Shown here piece after piece: positions 44,606 through 54,281 of a stretch of DNA of 64,000 nt. A model generated the notes under the pieces. The model had not been told where the DNA came from. It saw only the letters and a list, made by a program, of their open reading frames with translations, and did not search any database. Made by a program: the position numbers and the translations under genes. Every line of letters starts with the position of its first letter. Within the stretch, counting starts at the first letter, position 1. This DNA is from Maritalea porphyrae (GTDB lineage Bacteria; Pseudomonadota; Alphaproteobacteria; Rhizobiales; Devosiaceae), in assembly GCF_030159895.1 (NCBI RefSeq), contig NZ_BSNI01000002.1:1328306-1392305 (forward strand), written 5' to 3'.

Positions 44606-45538
44606 ATGGCATTCGTCACAGACCAAAATGAGCGACCACTTTATTCTTCTGCTGATGTGGAAGACTATTTTGCGCTTTTGAAACCCCGCGTTATGTCGCT
44701 GGTGATTTTCACCGCGATTGTTGGGTTGCTTGTGGCACCGGGCGCGGTTCATCCCTTGATCGGCTTCACAGCCATTTTGTGCATTGCAATTGGGGCGGGA
44801 GCCTCGGGTGCGCTTAACATGTGGTATGATGCCGATATTGATGCGGTGATGAGCCGTACGATCAACCGCCCAATTCCAGCGGGCAAAGTCACAAAACAAG
44901 AGGCACTAGCTTTCGGTCTTGTGCTTTCAGTTTTCTCTGTGCTGACGCTCGGTTTGTTGGTCAATTGGGTCGCAGGCGGCTTGCTTGCCTTTACGATCTT
45001 TTTCTACGCTGTGATCTACACCATGTGGCTAAAGCGTTGGACGCCACAAAACATCGTAATTGGCGGTGCAGCGGGCTCTTTCCCCCCAATGATTGGCTGG
45101 GCGGCAGTTACAGGTACAATCACCATTGAAAGCGTGATCTTGTTCCTGATCATCTTCTTGTGGACACCTCCGCACTTCTGGGCATTGGCGCTATACAAAA
45201 AGGGCGACTACCAAGAAGCTGGCATTCCAATGTTGCCAAATGTTTCTGGCGAGCGGGCAACTCAAAACCAGATTTTCATCTATTCGCTTTTGCTTGCAGC
45301 TATCGCGCTTGCCCCAACATTGATTGGGTTTGCGAGCCTTGCTTATGGCGCGGCGGCTGCGCTTTTGAGTGCCGGTTTTGTGTTCTACGCGACAAAACTG
45401 TGGCGTGAAAAAGAATTGGTTGAGATGAAAAAATCAGCGCGCAAACTTTTTGCATTTTCGCTGGTTTATCTATTTGCCATTTTCCTTGTACTGGCCGCTG
45501 ACATCGTTGCCACCAAAATGCTTGGGAGCATGATCTAA
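44606..45538 (+). CDS. ctaB: Protoheme IX farnesyltransferase (heme O synthase)
   Basis: A 310-residue UbiA-superfamily membrane enzyme that adds a farnesyl group to heme b, giving heme O, the precursor of heme A for the oxidase. The Asp-rich motif [19 protein letters not shown] is near residue 70 and [18 protein letters not shown] near the N-terminus is typical of CtaB. Its stop codon overlaps the coxF start (TAATG). The oxidase subunits and this maturation gene are cotranscribed. Confidence 0.97.
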   Translation: MAFVTDQNERPLYSSADVEDYFALLKPRVMSLVIFTAIVGLLVAPGAVHPLIGFTAILCIAIGAGASGALNMWYDADIDAVMSRTINRPIPAGKVTKQEALAFGLVLSVFSVLTLGLLVNWVAGGLLAFTIFFYAVIYTMWLKRWTPQNIVIGGAAGSFPPMIGWAAVTGTITIESVILFLIIFLWTPPHFWALALYKKGDYQEAGIPMLPNVSGERATQNQIFIYSLLLAAIALAPTLIGFASLAYGAAAALLSAGFVFYATKLWREKELVEMKKSARKLFAFSLVYLFAIFLVLAADIVATKMLGSMI

Positions 45539-45693
45539 TGTCTGAATTGACCCCAGAACAAGTTGAAGAGCTGAAAAAGCGTCGGCGCAAGCGTTCTATC
45601 GCTTTGGCCTTGGTGCTTGGTGCGTTGGCTATTTTGTTCTACGCGGTGACGATTGTAAAAATCGGCCCTGCGATTTTCCAGCGTCCACTGTAG
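45538..45693 (+). CDS. Small CoxF-like membrane protein (51 residues)
   Basis: A short gene whose ATG overlaps the ctaB stop in TAATG. It encodes [20 protein letters not shown], then a single hydrophobic helix (IALALVLGALAILFYAVTIV) and a short end KIGPAIFQRPL. Layout, size and position between ctaB and ctaG match the CoxF proteins of alphaproteobacterial oxidase operons. It is probably an assembly or accessory factor; no biochemical role can be read from the sequence. Confidence 0.85.
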   Translation: MSELTPEQVEELKKRRRKRSIALALVLGALAILFYAVTIVKIGPAIFQRPL

Positions 45694-45709
45694 GGAATTC
45701 GAAAAACCA

Positions 45710-46255
45710 ATGGCGAACGTCAACCTCACAGCACCAGCACCAGATGCGCGCAACAAGAAGCTTGCGATCATTTTGTTGTGCGTTGTTGCGGGCATGGTTG
45801 GTTTGGCCTATGCGGCGGTGCCGATTTATCAAATTTTCTGCCAAGTCACTGGCTATGGTGGTACCACGCAGCGCGCGGAAGACGTAGCAGTTGGCATTAT
45901 TGACCGGGAGATGGGTGTTCGCTTCACTGCGAGCGTTGATGCCGCATTGCCGATCGAAGTCAAGCCGGCCGCCATGTCAGTGGACAAAATTGGCTCGAAG
46001 GTCACCGTTGTTTATGTCGCGACAAATTTGAGCGACAAGCCTGTGGGAACCACCGCAGGATTTAATGTGGCCCCAGCTGTTGCGGGTTCATATTTCAACA
46101 AGATTGAATGTTTTTGCTTCACCGAGCAGACTTTGGCGCCAGGTGAAGTTAAGGAAATGCCGGTTGTCTACTATGTAGACCCGGAGTTGGATTTAGACAA
46201 AGAGCTTGATACCATCAAGGAAATCACGCTCTTTTACGCATTTTATGCTTCGTAA
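45710..46255 (+). CDS. ctaG: Cytochrome c oxidase assembly protein CtaG (Cox11)
   Basis: A 181-residue copper chaperone with one N-terminal membrane helix (about 18-40) and a periplasmic immunoglobulin-like domain. YNKIECFCF-like sequence (here FNKIECFCF) is the copper-binding CFCF motif near residue 130, and the upstream Cys in the VPIYQIFCQ segment is also conserved. It inserts CuB into subunit I. It lies between coxF and ctaE. Confidence 0.96.
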   Translation: MANVNLTAPAPDARNKKLAIILLCVVAGMVGLAYAAVPIYQIFCQVTGYGGTTQRAEDVAVGIIDREMGVRFTASVDAALPIEVKPAAMSVDKIGSKVTVVYVATNLSDKPVGTTAGFNVAPAVAGSYFNKIECFCFTEQTLAPGEVKEMPVVYYVDPELDLDKELDTIKEITLFYAFYAS

Positions 46256-46272
46256 GGATTGGGAGAAGCTTC

Positions 46273-47106
46273 ATGGCGGCACACGCTAAAAATCATGACT
46301 ATCACTTGGTTGATCCAAGCCCATGGCCATTTGTAGGCTCTGTTTCGGCATTCGTGATGGCTGTTGGCGGTATCTATTGGATGCGCGCTGATGTTCCATG
46401 GCCATTCTTGATTGGTCTTGCGGGCGTACTTTACACCATGTTCGCATGGTGGAGTGATGTCATTAAAGAATCCCATGCTGGCGATCACACGCCAGTTGTG
46501 CAACTGCACCACCGCTATGGCATGATCTTGTTTATTGCCTCAGAAGTTATGTTCTTTGTGGCATGGTTCTGGGCTTATTTTGATGCTTTCTTCTACTATG
46601 ATGAAGTGCAGCAAATCGGCCGCGTTGCCGCAACAGGCGGTCACTGGCCTCCGACCGGTGTAGAGCTGTTTGATCCATGGCACTTGCCGATTTTCAACAC
46701 TTTGTTGTTGTTGACTTCAGGCATGACGGTAACTTGGGCACACCATGCAATTCTTGAAGACGATCGCCAGGGTCTAAAGTGGGGGCTCATTCTCACATGT
46801 ATTCTGGGCGCGATCTTTACAGTGGTGCAAGCTATTGAGTACGCCCAAGCTGGCTTCAGCTTCTCAGGCAACATCTATGGCGCGACATTCTTCATGGCGA
46901 CAGGTTTCCATGGTTTCCACGTTCTTGTTGGTACCATCTTCTTGCTGGTCTGCTTGTTCCGCGCACTAAATGGTCACTTTACGCCAAAACAACACCTCGG
47001 CTTCGAATTCGCCGCTTGGTACTGGCACTTTGTTGACGTTGTATGGCTGTTCTTGTTTGCAGCGGTTTACGTCTGGGGCTCTTGGGGCATTGCCGTCGGG
47101 CACTAA
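46273..47106 (+). CDS. ctaE: Cytochrome c oxidase subunit III
   Basis: A 277-residue membrane protein with seven helices, starting behind GGGAGAA. The signature segments are HDYHLVDPSPWPFVGS at the N-terminus, the central WFWAYFDAFFY and ASEVMFF segments, FHGFHVLVGT, and the C-terminal YWHFVDVVWLFLF. It stabilises subunit I and its proton uptake. A strong terminator follows, which suggests this is the last gene of the main oxidase transcript. Confidence 0.97.
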   Translation: MAAHAKNHDYHLVDPSPWPFVGSVSAFVMAVGGIYWMRADVPWPFLIGLAGVLYTMFAWWSDVIKESHAGDHTPVVQLHHRYGMILFIASEVMFFVAWFWAYFDAFFYYDEVQQIGRVAATGGHWPPTGVELFDPWHLPIFNTLLLLTSGMTVTWAHHAILEDDRQGLKWGLILTCILGAIFTVVQAIEYAQAGFSFSGNIYGATFFMATGFHGFHVLVGTIFLLVCLFRALNGHFTPKQHLGFEFAAWYWHFVDVVWLFLFAAVYVWGSWGIAVGH

Positions 47107-47126
47107 GCTCACCTGAAAAGTTTAAG

Positions 47127-47154
47127 GGCGCGGGGCACAACCCGCGCCTTTTTT
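47127..47154 (+). terminator. Rho-independent terminator after ctaE
   Basis: GGCGCGGG-GCACAA-CCCGCGCC followed by six T: a perfect 8-bp GC stem with a 6-base loop. It lies between ctaE and surf1, so surf1 needs either readthrough or its own promoter. Confidence 0.93.
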
Positions 47155-47179
47155 GTTTGTTCCAAAGGAAAAACTTCAC

Positions 47180-47962
47180 ATGTCCACTTCTGCCAACCGC
47201 AATTCCACCATTGGCACTGTCATTTTTATGGCGGGCATGCTGGCCGCTGCTTTGCTGTTCGCGGTGCTGGGTTTTTGGCAAATGGAGCGTTTGGCGTGGA
47301 AAGAGCAGTTGATCGCATCCGCTACTGCTCGTGCAACTGCAGCCCCTGTTGATGTACCTGCGGTTTCTGGTTGGTCAGCTTTAGACGTTGAGACAATTGA
47401 TTTTCAGCCTGTTCGCCTAACCGGTGAGTTTCAAAGTCATGGTGAAGCGCGTATCTTTATATCGCTCCCCAAAAAGGGCGGGCGATACAGTGGTCCGGGA
47501 TATTGGATTGTCACCCCATTCGAATTGAGTGATGGCGGACTGGTTTATGTCAATCGCGGTTTTGTGCCCCAAGAATTGGCGTTTAACGCAGCCTATGCGG
47601 CAGCGCCGGAAGGGCCAATGCAGATCAATGGTGTCTTGCGGAAGCCTGAACGTGCTGGCGGCGCAACGTTGGAGCCAGATTTGGCAAAGAATGTGGATTG
47701 GGTCATCAATCCGCAACGATTGTCGACGATCTTGTTCAGCGATCTGGGAACAGTCGCGCCATTCTATGTGAATTGGCTTCCGGTTGAGCCTGTCGAATTA
47801 CCGCAGCCAGCGCAAACAAGCGACATTGAGTTTTCCAACAAACACCTCGAATATGCGCTAACTTGGTTCTCACTTGCACTCATGACCCCCATCTTGTTGG
47901 TTTTCTGGCTTGTCAGACGTAAAAAAATGCAAAAACTTGCAACAGATCAAAGTGCGGACTAG
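47180..47962 (+). CDS. SURF1 family oxidase assembly protein
   Basis: 260 residues from the ATG at 47180, with AAAGGA upstream. Two membrane helices, near the N-terminus (about 14-35) and the C-terminus (about 224-245), flank a periplasmic domain, as in SURF1/Shy1. LGFWQMERLAWKEQLI and PGYWIVTPFELSDGGLVYVNRGFVP-like segments are family signatures. It assists heme A insertion into subunit I. It follows the terminator after ctaE. I recall a DUF983 gene between the two in many relatives; none fits in this gap. Confidence 0.93.
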   Translation: MSTSANRNSTIGTVIFMAGMLAAALLFAVLGFWQMERLAWKEQLIASATARATAAPVDVPAVSGWSALDVETIDFQPVRLTGEFQSHGEARIFISLPKKGGRYSGPGYWIVTPFELSDGGLVYVNRGFVPQELAFNAAYAAAPEGPMQINGVLRKPERAGGATLEPDLAKNVDWVINPQRLSTILFSDLGTVAPFYVNWLPVEPVELPQPAQTSDIEFSNKHLEYALTWFSLALMTPILLVFWLVRRKKMQKLATDQSAD

Positions 47963-47993
47963 TGTGCGCGCGAATTATTTCACGGATTGAAAA

Positions 47994-49397
47994 ATGCAAT
48001 ATATCAGCACCCGCGGCCTCGCACCGCGATTGGGATTTTGTGACGCTGTCTTAGCCGGGCTAGCGCGCGATGGTGGCCTCTACCTGCCGCAGACTTGGCC
48101 GCAAATCGATCATGCGCAAATTGCTGCGATGGCCAACAAACCATTTGCTGATGTGGCATTTGAGGTGATTTCGCCGTTTGTTGATGGCGAAATCCCAGCT
48201 GACAAACTCCGCGAGATGCTGAACGAAGCCTATGGTACATTTCGCCATGCGGCAGTTGCCCCGTTGGTGCAAACAGATGAAGGACACTTTGTCCTTGAGC
48301 TTTTCCACGGTCCGACCTTGGCATTCAAAGATGTCGCGATGCAGTTCTTGGCGCGCGTTATGGATCACATCTTGGGTGAGCGAGATCAACGCGCCACCAT
48401 TGTAGGTGCCACATCGGGCGACACAGGTTCGGCTGCAATTGAAGCCTTCCGCGGTCGCGAGAACACCGATATTTTCATTCTCCACCCAAAAGGCATGGTT
48501 TCCCCGGTGCAGCAGCGCCAGATGACAACTGTGCTTGATGAGAACGTGCACAACATTGCGCTCGAAGGTAATTTTGATAATTGCCAAACCATCGTCAAAG
48601 ACATGTTCAACAACCACCATTTCCGCGATGGCGTTAGTCTGTCGGGTGTAAACTCAATCAATTGGGGCCGCATTGTTGCGCAAGTGGTTTACTATTTCAC
48701 ATCTGCAGTGGCCCTAGGTTCGCCCCACCGCGAAGTCAGTTTTACGGTGCCAACAGGCAATTTTGGCGATGTATTCGCCGGGTTCGTTGCACAAAAGATG
48801 GGCCTGCCGATCAAGCAATTGGTTATCGCGACTAATGAAAATGATATTTTGCGCCGCACAATGGAAACCGGGCGCTATGAAATGGATGGCGTAAGCGCCA
48901 CCACCAGCCCGTCAATGGATATCCAAATATCGTCAAACTTTGAGCGCTTGTTGTTTGAGGCGAACGATCGAGACGCCGAAACGACAAAGACCCAGATGGA
49001 CGGCCTGAAACAATCAGGCAGCTTTGCACTGTCAGAAAAAGCGCTAGGTGCGATCAAAACAAAATTTGGCGCAGGGACGTCCGATCAAGCTCAAACCGCT
49101 GCTGTTCAACAAACTGTGCTTGAAAATGCTGGTTACTTGATGGACCCACACACAGCGGTTGCCTATAAAGTGGCTCAAGAGTTCGCAGCATCAGATGTGC
49201 CTATGATTACATTATCTACGGCGCATCCAGCCAAATTCCCTGCGGCTGTAAAGTCCGCAACCCAAGTCGATGCGGCGCTGCCGGCATGGCTTTCTGACCT
49301 TTATGAACGCGAAGAGCGCGTACATGTGTTGGAAAATGCACAAGACGCAGTCGAGACGTTTATTAAGGCGCGTGCCCGCGCCAACAAGGAGCAATAA
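47994..49397 (+). CDS. thrC: Threonine synthase
   Basis: A 467-residue PLP enzyme of the proteobacterial/yeast type, converting O-phosphohomoserine to threonine. The PLP-binding lysine is K112 in HGPTLAFKDVAMQ, ATSGDTGSAAIEAF binds the cofactor phosphate region, and VPTGNFGDVFAG is also conserved. It is followed one base after its stop by the TTG start of the M16 peptidase gene, so the two are coupled. The arrangement surf1-thrC-M16-GNAT is common in this order. Confidence 0.96.
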   Translation: MQYISTRGLAPRLGFCDAVLAGLARDGGLYLPQTWPQIDHAQIAAMANKPFADVAFEVISPFVDGEIPADKLREMLNEAYGTFRHAAVAPLVQTDEGHFVLELFHGPTLAFKDVAMQFLARVMDHILGERDQRATIVGATSGDTGSAAIEAFRGRENTDIFILHPKGMVSPVQQRQMTTVLDENVHNIALEGNFDNCQTIVKDMFNNHHFRDGVSLSGVNSINWGRIVAQVVYYFTSAVALGSPHREVSFTVPTGNFGDVFAGFVAQKMGLPIKQLVIATNENDILRRTMETGRYEMDGVSATTSPSMDIQISSNFERLLFEANDRDAETTKTQMDGLKQSGSFALSEKALGAIKTKFGAGTSDQAQTAAVQQTVLENAGYLMDPHTAVAYKVAQEFAASDVPMITLSTAHPAKFPAAVKSATQVDAALPAWLSDLYEREERVHVLENAQDAVETFIKARARANKEQ

Positions 49398-49398
49398 T

Positions 49399-50661
49399 TT
49401 GCCAGTTCGTTCAACTACACTTGATAACGGCATGACCGTTATCACCCATTCAATGCCCAGCCTTGAAAGTGCCTCTGTTGGCGTCTGGGCGAAGGCCGGT
49501 TCGCGTTGCGAAACCGAACAAGAACATGGCATCTCGCACCTGTTGGAGCATATGGCTTTCAAGGGTACCGAAACACGCTCATCGCGTCAGATTGCTGAAG
49601 AAATCGAAACCGTTGGCGGGGACGTTAACGCCGCGACCAGTGTAGAAAATACGGGCTACTTTTCGCGTATTTTGAAAGAAGATGTGGGCCTTGCTGCTGA
49701 CATTCTCTCTGATATCTTGCAAAATTCGCTATTTAGCGCCGAAGAGCTTCAGCGCGAAAAACACGTAATCGTGCAAGAAATTGGCGCCAGCCATGATGCG
49801 CCAGATGATTATGTGTACGACCTATTCCAAGGCGCCGCCTATCAGGATCAGCCAATCGGTCGCTCTATCCTTGGAACAGTTGAATCTGTTGAGAGTTTCA
49901 CGCCAGAGGCCATTCGCGCCTATATGGAGCGCACTTATGTTGGTGACAGCATGGTGATGGCGGCCGCCGGCAATGTGAACCATGACCAACTAGTAGATAT
50001 TGCCGCTAAGAAATTTGATGGCCTAAAGGCGACAGGCGCGCCAGATCCTGTTGAAGCCAATTATGTTGGCGGTGACATAAGACTGCAGCGTGATCACGAA
50101 CAAGCACATGTGTTGATCGGCGTCGAAGGTCGTGCCTACCATTCAGATGGTTTCTATGCGAGCCAGATTTTGGCAAGCATCCTGGGCGGCGGCATGAGCT
50201 CACGATTGTTCCAAGAGGTGCGCGAGAAGCGCGGCCTTTGTTATTCGATTTATTCTTTCCACTGGGCTTTTGCAGATAGCGGCATTTTTGGTGTCTCAGC
50301 AGCAACGGGCGATGATGACCTCGCAGAGCTTATCCCTGTGGTTCTTGACGAGTTGAAAAACGCCACACTCAACATCACTGAAGACGAAGTGGTGCGTGTT
50401 CGCAACCAAATCAGAGCGGGTCTTTTGATGTCCTTGGAGCGCCCGTCTTCTCGCGCCGGACAACTTGCCCGCCAGCAATTGCTTTGGGGTCGGCCAATTC
50501 CGTTAGAGGAAACCGTTGAGCGTATTAATAACATTGATGCAGGTCGCGTGATGGAAGTCGCAGAGCAACTCTTCAATGGTGCAAAACCCGTTGTTGCGGG
50601 TATCGGGCCAATGTCGAATCTTGCAGAATATGACCGTATTGAAAGCCAACTGAAGTTTTAA
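49399..50661 (+). CDS. M16-family zinc metallopeptidase (processing-peptidase-like)
   Basis: 420 residues from a TTG at 49399, with AAGGAG upstream; this gives the family start MPVRSTTLDNGMTVITHSMP. The inverted zinc motif HLLEH is at 47-51 with the third ligand Glu at 127 (in VIVQEIG), so the site is intact. The C-terminal half has the partner-domain fold with a GGGMSSRLFQEVREKRGLCYS signature. It resembles the mitochondrial processing peptidase beta subunit; no signal peptide is seen. The substrate in bacteria is unknown. Confidence 0.94.
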   Translation: MPVRSTTLDNGMTVITHSMPSLESASVGVWAKAGSRCETEQEHGISHLLEHMAFKGTETRSSRQIAEEIETVGGDVNAATSVENTGYFSRILKEDVGLAADILSDILQNSLFSAEELQREKHVIVQEIGASHDAPDDYVYDLFQGAAYQDQPIGRSILGTVESVESFTPEAIRAYMERTYVGDSMVMAAAGNVNHDQLVDIAAKKFDGLKATGAPDPVEANYVGGDIRLQRDHEQAHVLIGVEGRAYHSDGFYASQILASILGGGMSSRLFQEVREKRGLCYSIYSFHWAFADSGIFGVSAATGDDDLAELIPVVLDELKNATLNITEDEVVRVRNQIRAGLLMSLERPSSRAGQLARQQLLWGRPIPLEETVERINNIDAGRVMEVAEQLFNGAKPVVAGIGPMSNLAEYDRIESQLKF

Positions 50662-50685
50662 TGCGATAACGCATTGGGAGGTAAG

Positions 50686-51285
50686 GTGCTGCGCTCCCTT
50701 TTTAAAAAAGGACAACCCATCATTTTGACCGATGGTCAATTGATGCTGCGCACGCCAGTTTTGGCGGACTATGAGCAATGGCGGCACCAACGAGAATCTA
50801 GCCGCAAATATCTTGCACCGTTTGAACCCACTTGGGGTGAAACCGAACTTGCTCCATCGTCCTTCAAGGAACGTGTGCGTCGCGCGGAGCGCGATGCAAT
50901 GCAAGAAGCGGCTTTCGCTTTTTTCATTCACGATACTACTGATGCCGGTCCGCGTTTGCTCGGCGGCATCAATTTGTCTGACGTGCGCCGACGGGTCGCA
51001 CAGTCGATAAATATTGGCTATTGGATGGGCGAAACGAATGCCAATAGGGGTACTATGACCAAGGCGCTCGGCATGGCGTTGCCCTTCATATTTGACCAAC
51101 TACAATTACATCGCGCCAATGCAGCCTGTTTAGTACACAATAAACGTTCCATTCGTGTGCTTGAAAAAAATGGTTTTGTGCAAGAGGGGCGAGCGGAAGG
51201 CTATCTGAAAATAAATGGAAAATGGCAGGACCATTTATTGTTTGGCCTTACAAAAGAACGATTTGACCGCAATAGAGCTGGCTAA
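50686..51285 (+). CDS. RimJ/RimL-type GNAT N-acetyltransferase
   Basis: 199 residues from GTG 50686 behind GGGAGG. It resembles ribosomal-protein N-terminal acetyltransferases: RTPVLADYEQW near the N-terminus, NIGYWMGETNANRGTMTKA (the acetyl-CoA motif) and ANAACLVHNKRSIRVLEKNGFVQEG, as in RimJ. It probably acetylates a protein N-terminus in the cytoplasm. It follows the M16 gene in the same operon. Confidence 0.9.
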   Translation: MLRSLFKKGQPIILTDGQLMLRTPVLADYEQWRHQRESSRKYLAPFEPTWGETELAPSSFKERVRRAERDAMQEAAFAFFIHDTTDAGPRLLGGINLSDVRRRVAQSINIGYWMGETNANRGTMTKALGMALPFIFDQLQLHRANAACLVHNKRSIRVLEKNGFVQEGRAEGYLKINGKWQDHLLFGLTKERFDRNRAG

Positions 51286-51363
51286 ATAATTCTAATTATC
51301 TGTCTTATCCGGTTGATGCATTGGCGTTTTATCGCTACGAAAAAGACCGTTGGGAGTAGCTAT

Positions 51364-54279
51364 ATGCGTTTTGAGCGGTTGCAGCGCGCTTTACTAGTGT
51401 TGGTTGCGCAAATTTTGTTTGCATTTACCTGCACAAATGCGTGGTCCTTTGAGACGGTCACCATTCCAGAAAGTGTTGGCGCACTTGACCTATCCGCTGC
51501 GCTCGAGCATCGCGAAGGCAGTGAGGGTCGTATTCAACTCTCGACCGCGCCAGATGCAGAAGGCATTGTCCGCCGTATTGAGGTGCAGGCGGCAGAACTT
51601 GGCACCAATCCAAATTGGGCCCTAATAGCATTATCTAACCAAAGCGATGTCCAGCTTGAGCGCTTGCTCGTTGCGCCATATTTTCGACTGCCCGGTTCTG
51701 GGGTGTTCGCCCCCGATCTTGGCGGCAAGCGGATAAACGTAATCACCCCAAGCCAAGGCTTCCGACCAGAGCGTATTGAAGACCGCGAAGCAGATGTCTT
51801 TTCAATTACAATTGACCCCGGCGCCACCATCACTTTGATGATGGAACTTGAGGGCGCGACAGTGCCCGAACTTTACATGTGGGAGCCAGCTGCATATCGG
51901 GATTATGTGAGTTCATTCACATTGTTCCGAGGCACGTTGCTCGGCGTTTCAAGCTTATTGGCTGTATTTTTGACGATAATGTTTGTGGTCAAGGGCAGGG
52001 GCATGTTCCCCGCCATTGCCATGTTCGCATGGTCAGTATTGTTCTACTTGCTTGTAGATTTTGGTCTGATTGGCACTTTGTTTGAATTGTCGCCTGATCA
52101 ATTAAGAGCGTCGCGCGCCACCGCAGAGGCCGCCCTCGCTACGACATTGTTTGGCTATCTGTTTATCTATTTGAACCTGCACCGTTGGCATATGCGCTTT
52201 ATGCATTTGGCGCTAGCGATTGGCGTTGCGTTGTTGGCGTTGATGGTTCTCTCATTCTTCTTGCCGGTTATCTCTATTGGGATCGCGCGCGCTATTCTTG
52301 CGATCGTTGGCCTATTTGGCATCGTCGTTGTCGGCTTTTTGGCCATTCGCGGCTATGACCGCGCCATCATGATTGTTCCCACTTGGATAATTACAGTCGC
52401 TTGGCTGGTATTCGCCTATATGGTTGTGTCTGGTGGCGTCGTGAACGATATCGCGCAATCTGCCGTTGCGGGCGGTTTGGTGCTGATCGTTATGCTATTA
52501 GGCTTCACCGCAATCCAGCATGCCTTTACCGATGGACAAGCCTCAGTCGGCCATGTGTCTGATGTGGAGCGGCAAGCGCTGGCGCTTATCGGCAGTGGTG
52601 ATTTTGTTTTTGATTGGAATGTAGATCGCGATCGCGTTTCCGTTTCTGAGAATTTGGCGCACCGCCTAGGTGAAGCAAACGAGCATCTGCAGGGTGCCAT
52701 CAAAGGCTGGCTGGATCGCGTACACCCAGAAGACAGAGACCGTTTCCGCACGGCGCTCGATACGCTGGTTGAATTGAAGCGCGGAAAGGTCTCAAGCGAC
52801 TTTCGGATCATTACACATGATGGCAGCTATCGAAGCTTCAAGCTCCGCGTAAAGCCCGTCATCGGCAGCAATGGCGACGTCACCCGCTGCGTTGGCACAT
52901 TGCAAGATGTGACAGACGAACGCAGCGCCAGAGACCGTTTGATGCATGACGCTGTTCATGACAGCCTTTCCGGCTTGCCCAACAAGCAACTGTTGCTGGA
53001 TCGCTTGGAGCGCGCGTTGGTGCGTTCGCGTGAGGAAAAAGAGAACAAGCCTGCCGTTTTCCTGATTGACATTGATGGGTTCGGCAATCTTGATGAACGG
53101 ATCGGCCATGTGGCAGCCGATAGCGTGCTGTTGGCCATTTCTCGCCGCTTGGCAAGGTTGATGCGTCCATTGGATACCTTGGCGCGGATTAATGGCGACC
53201 AATTCGCAGTGGTACTTGTATCAGAACAAAGCGCCACAAAAATTGCAGGCTTTGCCGAGCAAATGCGCAAATCGATCCGGGAGCCGATTAAGTTTGGCAA
53301 TGACGAATTGTCAATTTCTGCGTCTATCGGCGTCACGATTTATGACAACAAGCCAAATAGTGCTGACAACATTTTGCGCAACGCAGAGTTGGCCATGATG
53401 TACGCCAAGCGTATGGGCGGTGATCGCATTGAGGCCTATCGCGCAAATACGAGCGAGTTGGGCGTGTCGCAAAACACGCTCAACATTGATCTTGAGCGCG
53501 CTATCGATCAACGCGAGTTGCAAATGCACTTCCAGCCAATCTACGATTTGGCGAGTGGCGAGTTGGCAGGTGCAGAAGCGCTAATGCGGTGGAACCACCC
53601 CAATCGTGGCGCGATTAGCCCTGAAGAGTTCATTCCTTTGGCTGAACGTTCGGGCCTAATTGAGCGGCTTGGTCAGGTAGTAATTGAGCAGACAGCGATT
53701 CAGTTGCGCGCTTGGATCAAAGCGACCGAGCTACCCGAAAAGTTCTTCGTGTCTTTGAATTTGTCTGCACAGCAATTGGCCAACGAGAACTTGCTCAATG
53801 AAATGCGCACGCTGATCGCTGCGCACGGTGAACTCGTTGACAAAATGCTGCTTGAAGTGACTGAGAGCCAAGTAATGGCAAGTCCTGAGCAGTCGGCGTT
53901 TATTCTTGATGCTCTTAAAGGCATGGGCTTTAGATTGGCACTGGACGATTTTGGCGTAGGGCATTCGTCTCTTTCCTACTTGCATCGTTTCCCGTTTGAT
54001 TTTGTAAAAATCCCATCGACCTTCGTACAGCTGGAAGAAAAACATGGCATTTCCCAAACCCAAATGCCGATTATGCGGGCCATTGTAAGTTTGGCGAAAG
54101 AGCTAGATCTGAAGGTGATTGCTGAAGGGGCTGAGACACAAGAAGAGGTCGCGCGTCTCAAGGACCTGGAGTGCCGATACGCACAAGGCTTTGCGTTTTC
54201 CAAACCAGTAACGGGACCAGAAATGGTTCAGTTGATCAAACGCAAATCAAAACAAAGCGCGGTCGCAAAAGTCGAATAG
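51364..54279 (+). CDS. Membrane 7TM-PAS-GGDEF-EAL c-di-GMP protein
   Basis: 971 residues from ATG 51364 behind GGGAG. A signal peptide (cleavage near NAWS) is followed by a ~150-residue periplasmic domain, about seven hydrophobic helices (~190-390, 7TMR-DISM-like), a PAS domain (~405-530), a GGDEF domain (~545-700) and an EAL domain (~705-955). The GGDEF signature is NGDQF (610-614), which lacks the catalytic Glu. The EAL domain keeps E738 (EAL) and the DDFG aspartates D861/D862 and K882, but the KID motif reads KIPS, with Pro884 for the conserved Asp. It senses a periplasmic or membrane signal. Loss of cyclase activity is likely; phosphodiesterase activity is uncertain. Confidence 0.93.
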   Translation: MRFERLQRALLVLVAQILFAFTCTNAWSFETVTIPESVGALDLSAALEHREGSEGRIQLSTAPDAEGIVRRIEVQAAELGTNPNWALIALSNQSDVQLERLLVAPYFRLPGSGVFAPDLGGKRINVITPSQGFRPERIEDREADVFSITIDPGATITLMMELEGATVPELYMWEPAAYRDYVSSFTLFRGTLLGVSSLLAVFLTIMFVVKGRGMFPAIAMFAWSVLFYLLVDFGLIGTLFELSPDQLRASRATAEAALATTLFGYLFIYLNLHRWHMRFMHLALAIGVALLALMVLSFFLPVISIGIARAILAIVGLFGIVVVGFLAIRGYDRAIMIVPTWIITVAWLVFAYMVVSGGVVNDIAQSAVAGGLVLIVMLLGFTAIQHAFTDGQASVGHVSDVERQALALIGSGDFVFDWNVDRDRVSVSENLAHRLGEANEHLQGAIKGWLDRVHPEDRDRFRTALDTLVELKRGKVSSDFRIITHDGSYRSFKLRVKPVIGSNGDVTRCVGTLQDVTDERSARDRLMHDAVHDSLSGLPNKQLLLDRLERALVRSREEKENKPAVFLIDIDGFGNLDERIGHVAADSVLLAISRRLARLMRPLDTLARINGDQFAVVLVSEQSATKIAGFAEQMRKSIREPIKFGNDELSISASIGVTIYDNKPNSADNILRNAELAMMYAKRMGGDRIEAYRANTSELGVSQNTLNIDLERAIDQRELQMHFQPIYDLASGELAGAEALMRWNHPNRGAISPEEFIPLAERSGLIERLGQVVIEQTAIQLRAWIKATELPEKFFVSLNLSAQQLANENLLNEMRTLIAAHGELVDKMLLEVTESQVMASPEQSAFILDALKGMGFRLALDDFGVGHSSLSYLHRFPFDFVKIPSTFVQLEEKHGISQTQMPIMRAIVSLAKELDLKVIAEGAETQEEVARLKDLECRYAQGFAFSKPVTGPEMVQLIKRKSKQSAVAKVE

Positions 54280-54281
54280 AC

